Assembly: GCF_024199925.1 (NCBI RefSeq)
Contig: NZ_JANADR010000001.1
Location: forward strand, 2,542,001-2,606,000
DNA from: Bradyrhizobium sp. CCGUVB1N3
GTDB lineage: Bacteria; Pseudomonadota; Alphaproteobacteria; Rhizobiales; Xanthobacteraceae
DNA length: 64,000 nucleotides
Direction: 5' to 3'
Translations under genes and position numbers: made by a program
The notes under the pieces: generated by a model
Database searches by the model: none
The model's input: the letters and a program-made list of their open reading frames with translations, nothing else
What the model was told of the DNA's origin: nothing
Shown: positions 46,532 to 58,111 of the stretch, piece by piece
Numbering within the stretch: the stretch's first letter is position 1
Layout: every line of letters begins with the position of its first letter

Positions 46532-46680
46532 CGCGGCCCGGGATTTCGGTGCTTTCGGGGCAAAGCGGACATGAGCCAGCGGACAACCTACGCTCAGTCG
46601 GTCGAAAATGACCCAAAGCGGGCATGGCAGATATCAGTTTCTGTGAACGAATCGCGCCGAAGCGGAAGTGGTTTGAAAAC

Positions 46681-47643
46681 CTAAATCGCCAATTCAGTGA
46701 ATCGCCAGTAGGGCTGGACGCTAGGCTGCTGCCGCACAACTTCGAGCACTTCGGCTCTGTACCGTTCCATGCTGTGATTTTCGAGAAATGAACTCATCGC
46801 TAGACCAGCTATCCACGAGATGAAAAAGTACATCTCTTGACTGTCCGCGGGCTTGAACGGCGCTCCTGCAGGATCGAATTCAACCTTGAAGTTTGCGTAG
46901 TTGAACAGCGAGGGTGGGCAGTGGGGTACGATGTCCAATGATCGCCGAATGGCGAATGGTTGTTTTATCGCACGCATCGCGGAGGCGGAGCAGACTCGCG
47001 GTGAGCCATATGTGTAGGAGCCCGCCACCGGACATGCATTGGTCGTCGACGCCATTAGAGCCGCCACAGCGCCACCTAGGGAATGACCAGCGAAGAACAT
47101 TGTGGGAAGTCGATCTTCTAGGTCGCGCTCAAATCTAAGTTCCATGATCAGCTTGCCAAGCTTTTCGGCTTCATCGAAAAAGCCAGCATGAAATTCGATG
47201 TCGTCGAAGAGTTTTCGCTTGTTGATGCGGAGGTTGATCGCCCAGTCATAAGCAAATTGCGTTCCCCGAATGCCCACCAATATCATGTTGCGTCGCTTGA
47301 CCGGCACCAGGATCGCAACAAACCGTTCTGTTCGGACTATTCGGATTCCAGCGAAGTCCAGTCCAAGCATGACTTCAACGAAATCAAAATCCTCTGCAAG
47401 CAACAGGCGTTGGTAGGCTCGGCATGGCACCACCTTCGCGCGATGGGGATGCTTACGCTCATCCGAGCCGATAGCGCAGTATGACAGGTGAGCAACGATT
47501 GCGAGAGCGCCGGACCTTATGACATCAAAGACCCCCGATGTTCTTACATCGTAATTCGGGTGAGGCCAGGATGTTTGATTGATCAGGAGATTCAAAGGCT
47601 CTCCGATCTTGCGAATATCGTCTTTCGAGGCGACTGCGAGCAT
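46681..47643 (-). CDS. Class 3 lipase family protein
   Basis: A 320-residue alpha/beta hydrolase of the lipase-3 group. The nucleophile elbow is GHSLGG with Ser188, followed by TYGSPRVCS, Asp237 in LDIVPHCPP and a late His in ENHSMERY. All fit a triacylglycerol- or phospholipase-type triad. There is no signal peptide. Base composition is clearly less GC-rich than the surrounding genes, and the gene is flanked by gene-poor stretches and a dispersed repeat, so it looks acquired. Substrate and location are unknown. Confidence 0.85.
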   Translation of the reverse strand: MLAVASKDDIRKIGEPLNLLINQTSWPHPNYDVRTSGVFDVIRSGALAIVAHLSYCAIGSDERKHPHRAKVVPCRAYQRLLLAEDFDFVEVMLGLDFAGIRIVRTERFVAILVPVKRRNMILVGIRGTQFAYDWAINLRINKRKLFDDIEFHAGFFDEAEKLGKLIMELRFERDLEDRLPTMFFAGHSLGGAVAALMASTTNACPVAGSYTYGSPRVCSASAMRAIKQPFAIRRSLDIVPHCPPSLFNYANFKVEFDPAGAPFKPADSQEMYFFISWIAGLAMSSFLENHSMERYRAEVLEVVRQQPSVQPYWRFTELAI

Positions 47644-47947
47644 TTGAGATGGAATAACCCGGTTTGCGAATTAACCTAAGGTAGCAGACTAATGCGATTG
47701 CACAAGCAGGTCCCTGATGATGTTAGGTTGGATAAGTCTGTTGTTGGCCCTTGGCGACATATTGCGCTGCCGCACGAACTTGGTCGCTAACCGGCAAAAG
47801 CGGACCTAGCCTTCGTTGGTCCCGGTACACGTGGCCTAGGCTTTATTTGCTGAGCATGATCGCCGCGCAAACGCGTTCCGCGTTTGTCGCGCGGGAAAAC
47901 CGCTGCACACTTTGCGCTAACGCGGCCCTTCGGGTCCGGATTGTGCT
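47644..47947. other. AT-richer gap with a dispersed repeat
   Basis: A 304-bp gap. The left two-thirds, presumably the lipase promoter, is AT-richer than average and has no clear gene. The right end is occupied by the 96-bp repeat at 47852-47947. Confidence 0.5.
47852..47947. repeat. GAGCATGA-type dispersed repeat, long copy
   Basis: A roughly 96-bp element starting GAGCATGAT and ending TTGTGCTT. It shares a 22-bp identical core with the copy at 38808-38829 but has an extra middle section (47885-47930). Its right end abuts the stop codon of the FAD oxidoreductase gene. Confidence 0.75.
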
Positions 47948-49549
47948 TCACGAAGCGTATTTCTGGTACATCGTGTTGGTGAAGAGATCGGCCGGGTCGT
48001 ACTTGCGCTTGGCGGCAAAGAAGTCGTCGATCTGCGGATAGGACTTCTTGAGCTGGTCGCGCGAATAATAGAGCTGGTACGGCAGGAAGAAGCGCCCCTG
48101 GTTGGCGATGGTGAGGCCGATCAGCTCTTCCGTCACCTTCTTCATGCGGCGGTTGCCCTCATCGTCCGTCGGCTGGTTGATGTAGAGCACCAATGAGAAC
48201 GCCGGCTCCGGCGAATAGGTGAGGAAATTCTCCTCCTTGTGCACGACGCGGACCGACGCGTTCAACAGATTGGTCTTGTTGTCGAGCATGATCCTGCGCA
48301 TGCCATCGACGAAGGCGACGAAGTTTTTGCGCGGGATGAAGTATTCGTGGAGGATATCGGTCTCGTCCTGCAAGGCGTTGCGCAAGTACGGCACGGAGTC
48401 GTGCATGGGATCGTTGCGGCTGACGAGACAGGCCTCGCCCGAGGCGATCGCCTGCGCCCGCGTCACCGTGCAATTCTCCATGCGGTGCTCGATGTGCTTC
48501 TCCGAGAGCCATTTCAGCTCCTGGAAGAACGACCCCTGCTTCGACAGGTTGATGGTGAGCCGTCGGAGTTTCGTGCCGCTGACTTCGCCGAGCGGCTGTC
48601 GCTTGAAGTCTGCCCCGTCAGCCTTGGTGTAGGTGTAGAGGAGCATCTCCTGGAGGAAGCTGCTCGGCGCGGTCGAGAGATGGCCGTACATCAGCCCGAT
48701 ATTGCCGTCCTTCTCAATGTCGTCCGCAAACAAGGCCGGGAACGCCTTGTAGTCGAGCACACGCCGTCCGGTCTGGTAGACCGTATTGTCGGCGATATCG
48801 AGCTCGGCCTCGACGATGACACCGAACAGGCCGTAGCCGCCGACCACGAGGTTGAACAGCTCCTGGTTCTCGGTCGGCGAGACGCTTTGGACCGAGCCGT
48901 CGGCCAGCATCACCTTCATGGTCTTGATCGAGCGGGCCAGCGCACCGGCCTGGTGGTCCATGCCGTGGGCATTGACCGAGATCGAACCGCCGACACTGAA
49001 GATGTCCGTCGACTGCATCGCGCGCACCGCAAAGCGCGGATGCAGCACGATCTGGATGTCGTGCCACGTCGCGCCCGGCTGCACGGTGACGCTGCGCGCC
49101 GCCTCGTTGAGCGTGATGCGGTTGAAGCCGCGCATGTCCAGCACGATACCGCCCTTGCGGAACGCCTGCCCACCCATGGAGTGGCGCACGCCGGCCGTCG
49201 TCACCGGCAGCTTGTTGGCCCGCGCAAAGGCCAGGGTTTTTGCGATGTCGTCGACGCTGTGCACCTCGACCATGCCGTAAATCTCGGTGCGGTTGAGGCA
49301 GCTCGCATCATTGATGCTACCGCCAAGCTGCGACCACTTTACGCCCTGAAGCGGTGCGATCGCCCTCACCTTGTCAAGGTCGATCTTGACGTTGCCCTCG
49401 CCGATGTCATCCGCAGCCCGGCAGTCCTTCGGACCGGCCGGATCGGCCGCCAGCGCCTGAAGCTTGCGGAAGCCATAAACACCGAACAGCGCAACGAGGA
49501 CGGCGGCGGCCGAGACGCCTGCTTTGAATTTGCCAAAAGACTTTTGCAT
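47948..49549 (-). CDS. FAD-binding oxidoreductase (lactone-oxidase-like), membrane-anchored
   Basis: A 533-residue flavoprotein. An N-terminal membrane anchor (about 10-30) is followed by a PCMH-type FAD-binding domain: VEVHSVDDIAKTLAFARANK, TTAGVRHSMGGQAFRKGGIV and the flavin-loop VGGSISVNAHGMD. The C-terminal domain resembles D-arabinono-1,4-lactone oxidase or similar sugar oxidases. The ATG at 49549 gives the anchor at the start; the longer frame is less likely. It probably acts on the periplasmic face, but the substrate is unknown. It is divergent from the P-loop kinase gene. Confidence 0.85.
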   Translation of the reverse strand: MQKSFGKFKAGVSAAAVLVALFGVYGFRKLQALAADPAGPKDCRAADDIGEGNVKIDLDKVRAIAPLQGVKWSQLGGSINDASCLNRTEIYGMVEVHSVDDIAKTLAFARANKLPVTTAGVRHSMGGQAFRKGGIVLDMRGFNRITLNEAARSVTVQPGATWHDIQIVLHPRFAVRAMQSTDIFSVGGSISVNAHGMDHQAGALARSIKTMKVMLADGSVQSVSPTENQELFNLVVGGYGLFGVIVEAELDIADNTVYQTGRRVLDYKAFPALFADDIEKDGNIGLMYGHLSTAPSSFLQEMLLYTYTKADGADFKRQPLGEVSGTKLRRLTINLSKQGSFFQELKWLSEKHIEHRMENCTVTRAQAIASGEACLVSRNDPMHDSVPYLRNALQDETDILHEYFIPRKNFVAFVDGMRRIMLDNKTNLLNASVRVVHKEENFLTYSPEPAFSLVLYINQPTDDEGNRRMKKVTEELIGLTIANQGRFFLPYQLYYSRDQLKKSYPQIDDFFAAKRKYDPADLFTNTMYQKYAS

Positions 49550-49636
49550 AAAGTGATTCCGGTGGGAGGGAGATGATCCGGGAGCGCGGATCATTAGTCA
49601 AACCTGACGCTACTCGGTTCAAGCCATTCTCGGGAC

Positions 49637-50200
49637 ATGACCATGAAAAGCTGCCGCATTCATCTGATGGGCGCGTCGGGCTCCGGCGTGACGACGCTCG
49701 GCCGCGCGCTCGCGGACAAGCTTGCGCTGCCGCATCACGACACCGACGATTATTTTTGGCTACCGACCGCACCGCCCTACCAGACGATCCGGGCTCCGCA
49801 GGATCGCCTGCGTCTCGTGCGCGAGATGTTCCTGCCGCGCCGTGATTGGGTGCTGAGCGGAACCGCCTCCGGCTGGGGCGACGAACTGGTCGCGCATTTC
49901 GATCTCGTCGTCTTCTTGGTCACGCCACGCGAGATGCGGCTGCAGCGCCTGCGCGCCCGCGAGGCCACGCATTTCGGCGCCGATGCCGTTGCGCCGGGCG
50001 GCTGGCGCCATGAAGAGACCGAAGCCTTCATCGAATGGGCCTCGCATTACGAGGCCGGCGACCGCGAAGGCCGCACGCTTGCGAAACATGAGGCGTGGGT
50101 TGCCAGCCTGCCCTGCCCGGTCGTGCGCGTCGATGGCGCGCGGCCCCTTGCAGAACTTGTCGAACAGCTATGCAGCGACGTGCGGCGACTGCCAGACTGA
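49637..50200 (+). CDS. P-loop nucleotide kinase-like protein with altered Walker A
   Basis: A 187-residue P-loop protein of the adenylate/shikimate kinase-like group. The P-loop is GASGSGVTT (residues 12-20), where the usual Walker Lys is Val. Relatives with a Thr or Val here are known to me from other proteobacteria, so it is a family trait rather than a broken gene. The acidic DTDDYFWLP motif after the P-loop and RLRAREATHFG lid-like segment are characteristic. Substrate unknown. It precedes the amidohydrolase gene by 33 bp and is probably co-transcribed. Confidence 0.78.
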   Translation: MTMKSCRIHLMGASGSGVTTLGRALADKLALPHHDTDDYFWLPTAPPYQTIRAPQDRLRLVREMFLPRRDWVLSGTASGWGDELVAHFDLVVFLVTPREMRLQRLRAREATHFGADAVAPGGWRHEETEAFIEWASHYEAGDREGRTLAKHEAWVASLPCPVVRVDGARPLAELVEQLCSDVRRLPD

Positions 50201-50233
50201 TGTGATATCGTCGTCCTAGCTGCCGGAGTCACC

Positions 50234-51145
50234 ATGACCAGCAAAGCCCGCGCCCGGGCGTCGCAGCCGTCGACGCCCATCAATTTCGACGTGCCGGCCC
50301 ATGCCTGCGACTGCCACACCCACATCCACGGCGATCCCGAGAAATTCCCCTTCTTCGCGGGCCGCGTCTATACGCCGGAGCCGGCCTCGCCAGAGGAGAT
50401 GGCGGCGCTGCACAAGGCGCTGCGCATCGAGCGCGTCGTGATCGTGACGCCGAGCGTCTACGGCACTGACAACTCGTCCACCCTGTTCGGAATGAAGGCC
50501 CGCGGCGCCACGGCACGCGGCGTGGCCGTGATCGACGACAAGACGACGGAGGCCCAGCTCGATACGCTGGGAGAGAACGGCTTCCGCGGCATCCGCATCA
50601 ATCTGGCAACCGGCGGCATCAGCGATCCCAATGTCGGACGCGCACGCTTCATGGCCGCCGTCGAACGCATGAAAGCACGCGGCTGGCACGTGCAGCTCTA
50701 CACCACGCTGCCAATGATCTCGGCGATCAAGGATCTCGTGCTGGCCGCGCCGGTGCCGGCGGTGTTCGATCATTTCGGCGGCCTGGACGCGTCGCTTGGG
50801 CTGGAGCAGCCGGGATTCTCCGACCTGCTCGAACTCGTGAAATCGGGCAAGGCCTATGTGAAGATCTCGGGCGCCTATCGCTCGTCAGAGCTCGCGCCCG
50901 GCTACCAGGACATAGTGCCGTTCGCCCGCGCGCTGATCGCGGCCAATGCCGACCGTATCGTCTGGGGCACCGACTGGCCGCATCCGGATTCAGGCCATGT
51001 GGAAGGACGCAAGGCCACCGACATCGCTCCGTTCTATCAGATCGACGATAGCCGGTTGCTCAACCAGCTTCCGATGTGGGCGCCGGATGCAGAGACCCGC
51101 AAGAAGATCCTGGTCGACAATCCAGCGCGGCTTTACGGGTTCTGA
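50234..51145 (+). CDS. Amidohydrolase-2 family hydrolase (LigI-like)
   Basis: A 303-residue TIM-barrel hydrolase. The metal motif HACDCHTHIHGDPEKFPF (about 23-40) and the C-terminal WGTDWPHPD segment fit the amidohydrolase-2 family that includes 2-pyrone-4,6-dicarboxylate lactonase. Its native substrate is likely a lactone or aromatic-ring-cleavage product. It is convergent with the MTHFR-like gene and overlaps it by 13 bp at the 3' ends. Confidence 0.88.
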   Translation: MTSKARARASQPSTPINFDVPAHACDCHTHIHGDPEKFPFFAGRVYTPEPASPEEMAALHKALRIERVVIVTPSVYGTDNSSTLFGMKARGATARGVAVIDDKTTEAQLDTLGENGFRGIRINLATGGISDPNVGRARFMAAVERMKARGWHVQLYTTLPMISAIKDLVLAAPVPAVFDHFGGLDASLGLEQPGFSDLLELVKSGKAYVKISGAYRSSELAPGYQDIVPFARALIAANADRIVWGTDWPHPDSGHVEGRKATDIAPFYQIDDSRLLNQLPMWAPDAETRKKILVDNPARLYGF

Positions 51146-52023
51146 TGGGCATTAGGCAAGCTCACCTGTTCGTTCAGCCAGCGCGCGGATTTGCGCAGGC
51201 CGCCGAACGGGAACAAATGGAAGCCGCTGATCGGCGAGGTCGCAGGCTTCGGTGCGGCCTCGAGCCCGCGCAGCACCTCGTCCGGCCCGGTCTCGGTCAA
51301 TAGCCGGCCGTAGCGGCCGATCTGGTTGCGCACGGCGCGGATCGAATTGCCGACGCCACAGCGAAGCGCGAACTTCATCAGCGTGGCCGGACTAGCCGGA
51401 CCCGCGAGCCCGATCACCACGGGTAGATCGATGGCTGCGATGCGAAGCTCGCCGAGCCAGTTCAGGATCGGCGCGGCCTCGAAGCAGAACTGCGTGACGA
51501 TGTCGAGTGCAATCTCCCGCTCCTTGCCCCAGTCGCGCCATGCCGCGAGCGACTTCATCGTCTGCGCCGTGTCGAGATAGGGATGTCCCTCAGGATGGCC
51601 GGCGAGGCTGAGGCGTGAAAAGCCGTGCGTCTCGATCAGGCCGCTTGTGGCGACATCGCGGCTCGACTTGAACGGCCCTTTGGCGATCGCGAGATCGCCG
51701 GCGATCAGGAGGATGCGGTGGACATCTGCCTCCCCGCGCAGCCGGCGGAAGAAATCGTCCAGGGCTTCGCGCGAGCCGACCTCGCGCGCCGCGATGTGCG
51801 GGACGGGGTTGAAGCCGGCGCGGCGCAGCGCCGCCGCAGTCTCGACATTGTGCTGGTAGTGGTCGCCCGGCAGGAAGGTGATGCTGACATCGATATCAGC
51901 CGAGAAATGCTCGCGCAGTTCGTCGAGCTGATGCCCGCGCGAGGAGATCTCCACCGACGCCTGCGGCAGCAGTGCGGCGAGATCGCAGGGCTGTTGGAGC
52001 GTCATCGTCATCGCGCGCTCCAT
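51133..52023 (-). CDS. Divergent methylenetetrahydrofolate reductase-like protein
   Basis: A 296-residue TIM-barrel protein of the MetF family. The start of the barrel retains the catalytic-type Glu in SVEISSRG (residues 23-30), and later parts match: FNPVPHIAAREVG, RILLIAGDLAI, LSLAGHPEGHPYLD, DIVTQFCFEA. It is too divergent to call metF outright. It begins 3 bp after the stop of the methyltransferase gene, a tight two-gene operon, so its role is probably one-carbon supply or recovery for that enzyme. This is inference. Confidence 0.8.
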   Translation of the reverse strand: MERAMTMTLQQPCDLAALLPQASVEISSRGHQLDELREHFSADIDVSITFLPGDHYQHNVETAAALRRAGFNPVPHIAAREVGSREALDDFFRRLRGEADVHRILLIAGDLAIAKGPFKSSRDVATSGLIETHGFSRLSLAGHPEGHPYLDTAQTMKSLAAWRDWGKEREIALDIVTQFCFEAAPILNWLGELRIAAIDLPVVIGLAGPASPATLMKFALRCGVGNSIRAVRNQIGRYGRLLTETGPDEVLRGLEAAPKPATSPISGFHLFPFGGLRKSARWLNEQVSLPNAHQNP

Positions 52024-52026
52024 CGT

Positions 52027-53430
52027 TCACGCCGGTGCCCGGCGGCGCGAGATCACATAGGTCTCGTCGTTGAACCAGAGGCCGCCGTGCTTGCGCACCA
52101 CGCGATCGGTCGCCTCGAGATAACGGCCATCGCGCACGACCTCGGACAGCCTGTCGTCCTCGATCTGCGCGACATAGATCGCCGCGTTCCAGGCCGCGAA
52201 CAGCGTCGAGGTGCCGATCGGGCCCGACACTTCATCGGGCAGCGTGTGCATGCGGTAGCGAAAGATCGCGCGCGCATCCGACGACGCGTTGAAATTGTAG
52301 TGCCGCGCCGCCGAGCCGAGCTCGTGCTTGACCTGGCGCAGGATCGCGTAACGGTCGGTGCCAAAGGGATCATCGCCCGGCCAGATCTGGTCGATGATCT
52401 CCATGCCGGGATCACGGCCGTGGGAATGGATGCCGATCAGCCGGCCGCCGGGACGCAGGGACCGCACCAGCGGCGTCACCACCTTCGAGGCCTTGAACGC
52501 GACGCTGGCGCGCGCCCGATAAGGCTGCGAAGCGATGACGAGATCGTAATCGGCCATCACGCGGCCGGGCCGCGGCATGATCGGATCGAGCAGGAAGGAA
52601 TGGTCCTCACGCCTGAGCGTCAGGATCACCGGCCGCATATAGACGGGATTGCCGGTCTTCTGGCTGATGCCGGCGCGCCAGTTCTCGGCGAGGAACGGTT
52701 CGAGCTCGCCGATCTGCTCGGCAAAGCCGTGCGCGGTGTTGCCCGAGAGCGCGACGTCCTTCCACAACAGGCCTTGCGCCGCGGTTGCCGAGCGCGGCGT
52801 CAGCCAGGGCGCTTCGCCGTAATAGAGGTTGGTCACGACGAGCACGGTTGCGGGATGCTCGAACAGGCGGTCGGCCATCTTCTCCAGCATCATGCGGACG
52901 TCTTCGTAGGAAATCTCCTTGGCAACGACGTAGAGCGGCATCGCGGGAAAGCGCGCATGCAGCGCCCGCATCACCCGCGACAGCACGGTGCCATCGCCGG
53001 AACCGGCATCGAACAGCCTGAGCGCCGGCGGGGCGGGCTGGAGATTGGAGATCTCCAGCGAGATGCGGTTGGCGACCTCGGTCTTCTCGCTACAGGTCGA
53101 GACGAACAAGAGATATTTCTGCCGATTGTCGAAGAAGCGGAAGCCGGGCGGCGCGGCCTCGACCACGGGAGCCACGCCATTGGCCGCCTTCACCGCGACG
53201 GTTGCGGATGGCTCCGGCCGGTGCTCGCTGAGATAGGCGCGCACCTTGTCGAGCGTGCCCGTCGTGATCCTGGCGCCGTCGCGCAGGCGGGACACCAGCT
53301 TGCCGTCATTGACGACGAGCCGGCCAAAGGTCGATTCCGCCGTTCGGGTGGCGCGGCAATAGTCCCGGATCTCGCCCAGGATCTGCTCCGCCGTGGCGGT
53401 TCCCCTGCCGACTTGTTCCTCCATCCGCAT
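52027..53430 (-). CDS. SAM-dependent methyltransferase with N-terminal HTH-like domain
   Basis: A 467-residue protein. Residues 1-70 (EQILGEIRDYCRATRTAEST, then FGRLVVNDGKLVSRLRDG) look like a small HTH-type domain seen in rhizobial regulators. The class I methyltransferase fold follows, with motif I FDAGSGDGTV at 140-149, and a second half (about 330-460) of unknown type. The function and substrate are unknown. It is co-transcribed with the MTHFR-like gene. An 18-bp perfect palindrome lies 85 bp upstream. An ATG at 53424 is an alternative start. Confidence 0.78.
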   Translation of the reverse strand: MRMEEQVGRGTATAEQILGEIRDYCRATRTAESTFGRLVVNDGKLVSRLRDGARITTGTLDKVRAYLSEHRPEPSATVAVKAANGVAPVVEAAPPGFRFFDNRQKYLLFVSTCSEKTEVANRISLEISNLQPAPPALRLFDAGSGDGTVLSRVMRALHARFPAMPLYVVAKEISYEDVRMMLEKMADRLFEHPATVLVVTNLYYGEAPWLTPRSATAAQGLLWKDVALSGNTAHGFAEQIGELEPFLAENWRAGISQKTGNPVYMRPVILTLRREDHSFLLDPIMPRPGRVMADYDLVIASQPYRARASVAFKASKVVTPLVRSLRPGGRLIGIHSHGRDPGMEIIDQIWPGDDPFGTDRYAILRQVKHELGSAARHYNFNASSDARAIFRYRMHTLPDEVSGPIGTSTLFAAWNAAIYVAQIEDDRLSEVVRDGRYLEATDRVVRKHGGLWFNDETYVISRRRAPA

Positions 53431-53514
53431 GGCCCGTCTCTCCCGCGGTTGTCCTTGTCTCTAATCAAGGAACGCCGGAGGAGTTCGTCAACCACAAACC
53501 GAGTGGGCAGGATC

Positions 53515-53532
53515 TGTGGGCATATGCCCACA
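53515..53532. promoter_or_regulatory. 18-bp perfect palindrome, candidate operator
   Basis: TGTGGGCATATGCCCACA is identical on both strands. It lies 84 bp upstream of the methyltransferase gene and 5 bp after the RND-permease stop. Its symmetry and position suggest an operator for the methyltransferase/MTHFR operon. It has no T-run, so it is not a standard terminator. Confidence 0.55.
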
Positions 53533-53537
53533 AGGGA

Positions 53538-56654
<3,117 letters not shown>

Positions 56655-56711
56655 TACAGGTCAGTTTTTCGCTGTGAGCTGACGGCAGTGTTGATTGCGC
56701 ATGTTCATGCG

Positions 56712-57956
56712 CTAGCTGCCAGAGGCCGCGCGATCGATGAACAGGCTGCCCTTGGTGACAATCTGTTCGCCCGGTTTCAGATTGCTTGTGACTTCGACGA
56801 GGTCGCCGTTGACGAGCCCGATCTTGATCTGGCGCAGCTCGACCGACTTGTCCTCGCGCGCGACCCAGATGCGGACCTGGTCACCTTCATAGATCAAGGC
56901 CTGCTTCGGCACCGCCGGCGCCCCGCGACCGCCAGCCGAATAGATCGTCACGTTGGCGAACATCTCCGGCTTGAGCAGGCCTTCCTTGTTGTCGATGGTG
57001 GCGCGGACCAGAAGGCGGCGGGTGTTGGGGTCGATCGCGGCGGCAACGTAATTGATCTTTGCGGTGAAGGGACGGCCCGGCAGCGCCATCACGTTCACGG
57101 CAATGTCCTGATCGACGCAGACGGAGGCGGCATCGCTCTCACGCACGAAGGCCGTGAGCCAGACGGTCGAGAGATCGCCGATCACGAACACCGGATCACT
57201 GGCGCCCGCGCTGACATACTGGCCGGGGCCGATCTTGCGCTGCACGACCGTGCCCGAGATTGGCGCGTAGATCGTGATCTCCGGATTGATGCTGCCCTTG
57301 TCCTGGAAGGCCTTGATCGATTCGTCGGTGAAGCCGAGGATGTGCAGCTTGTTGCGTGCGGCCTCCAGCGCCGTCACCGAGGAGCGCATGTCGTTCTGCG
57401 CCTGGACCTGCGTCGCTTCCGCCTGCTGGTAGTCCTTCAGAGGAACGGCGTGTCCTTCGTAGAGATCCTTGGCGCGCTTGTACTGGATGTCGGCGAGCTC
57501 GAGTGCCGACTTCGCCTTGTTCTGTGAGGTGATCGCCGTGATGAAATCGTTCTGGGCCTGCACGGTGTCGGCGGCCTCGATCTTAAACAGCGGTTGACCC
57601 TGCTTGACGCTCTCGCCGGGCTTCACGAGCAGCTTGGTCACCCGCCCGGCATAGGGCGAGAACACCGGCGTCGAGCGGTCCTCGTCGACCGCGACCTTGC
57701 CTTCGGTGACATATTCGGCGCGGAAGTTCTTTTGCTTCACGGGCTCGATCGACAGCGTCGCCCATTCGGACGGCGTCGGCATGAAATTCTGCGCGTTCTT
57801 GCGCGACTGGCTGGAGACTTCCGAGTGGTTCTTTTCCTTGCCCCCCGCATAGAGGTAGGCATAGGCGGCGCCGCCGGCGAGCGTCAGTAAAACTACGGAC
57901 GCGATCAGCCGTTTCTTGGTAAATACCTGCAATTGCTTGGTATTTTTGACTAACAT
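56712..57956 (-). CDS. RND efflux periplasmic adaptor, CzcB type
   Basis: A 414-residue membrane-fusion protein. An N-terminal anchor (about 17-35) is followed by the lipoyl/barrel domains (TEGKVAVDEDRSTPVFSPYA, then GRVTKLLVKPGESVKQGQPL) and the alpha-hairpin (SALELADIQYKRAKDLYEGH). The C-terminal part has QALIYEGDQVRIWVA. It bridges the RND permease and a TolC-like channel. There is no His-rich metal-binding tail as in CzcB of Cupriavidus. The promoter should lie in 57957-58111. Confidence 0.92.
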   Translation of the reverse strand: MLVKNTKQLQVFTKKRLIASVVLLTLAGGAAYAYLYAGGKEKNHSEVSSQSRKNAQNFMPTPSEWATLSIEPVKQKNFRAEYVTEGKVAVDEDRSTPVFSPYAGRVTKLLVKPGESVKQGQPLFKIEAADTVQAQNDFITAITSQNKAKSALELADIQYKRAKDLYEGHAVPLKDYQQAEATQVQAQNDMRSSVTALEAARNKLHILGFTDESIKAFQDKGSINPEITIYAPISGTVVQRKIGPGQYVSAGASDPVFVIGDLSTVWLTAFVRESDAASVCVDQDIAVNVMALPGRPFTAKINYVAAAIDPNTRRLLVRATIDNKEGLLKPEMFANVTIYSAGGRGAPAVPKQALIYEGDQVRIWVAREDKSVELRQIKIGLVNGDLVEVTSNLKPGEQIVTKGSLFIDRAASGS

Positions 57957-58111
57957 GTGGCCTGGTCATTCTCGCGATGATTTCAGCAAAATGACTGCCT
58001 CATCGATCGCGCTAATAGTGCCGAATTGAGATTTCAGACAACCTAAAAAACGCTGGTGGCCTTTCGGTTTGCGTTAAAATTTTGCCACGTCAGTTCTATG
58101 TCAGCTTCGTG

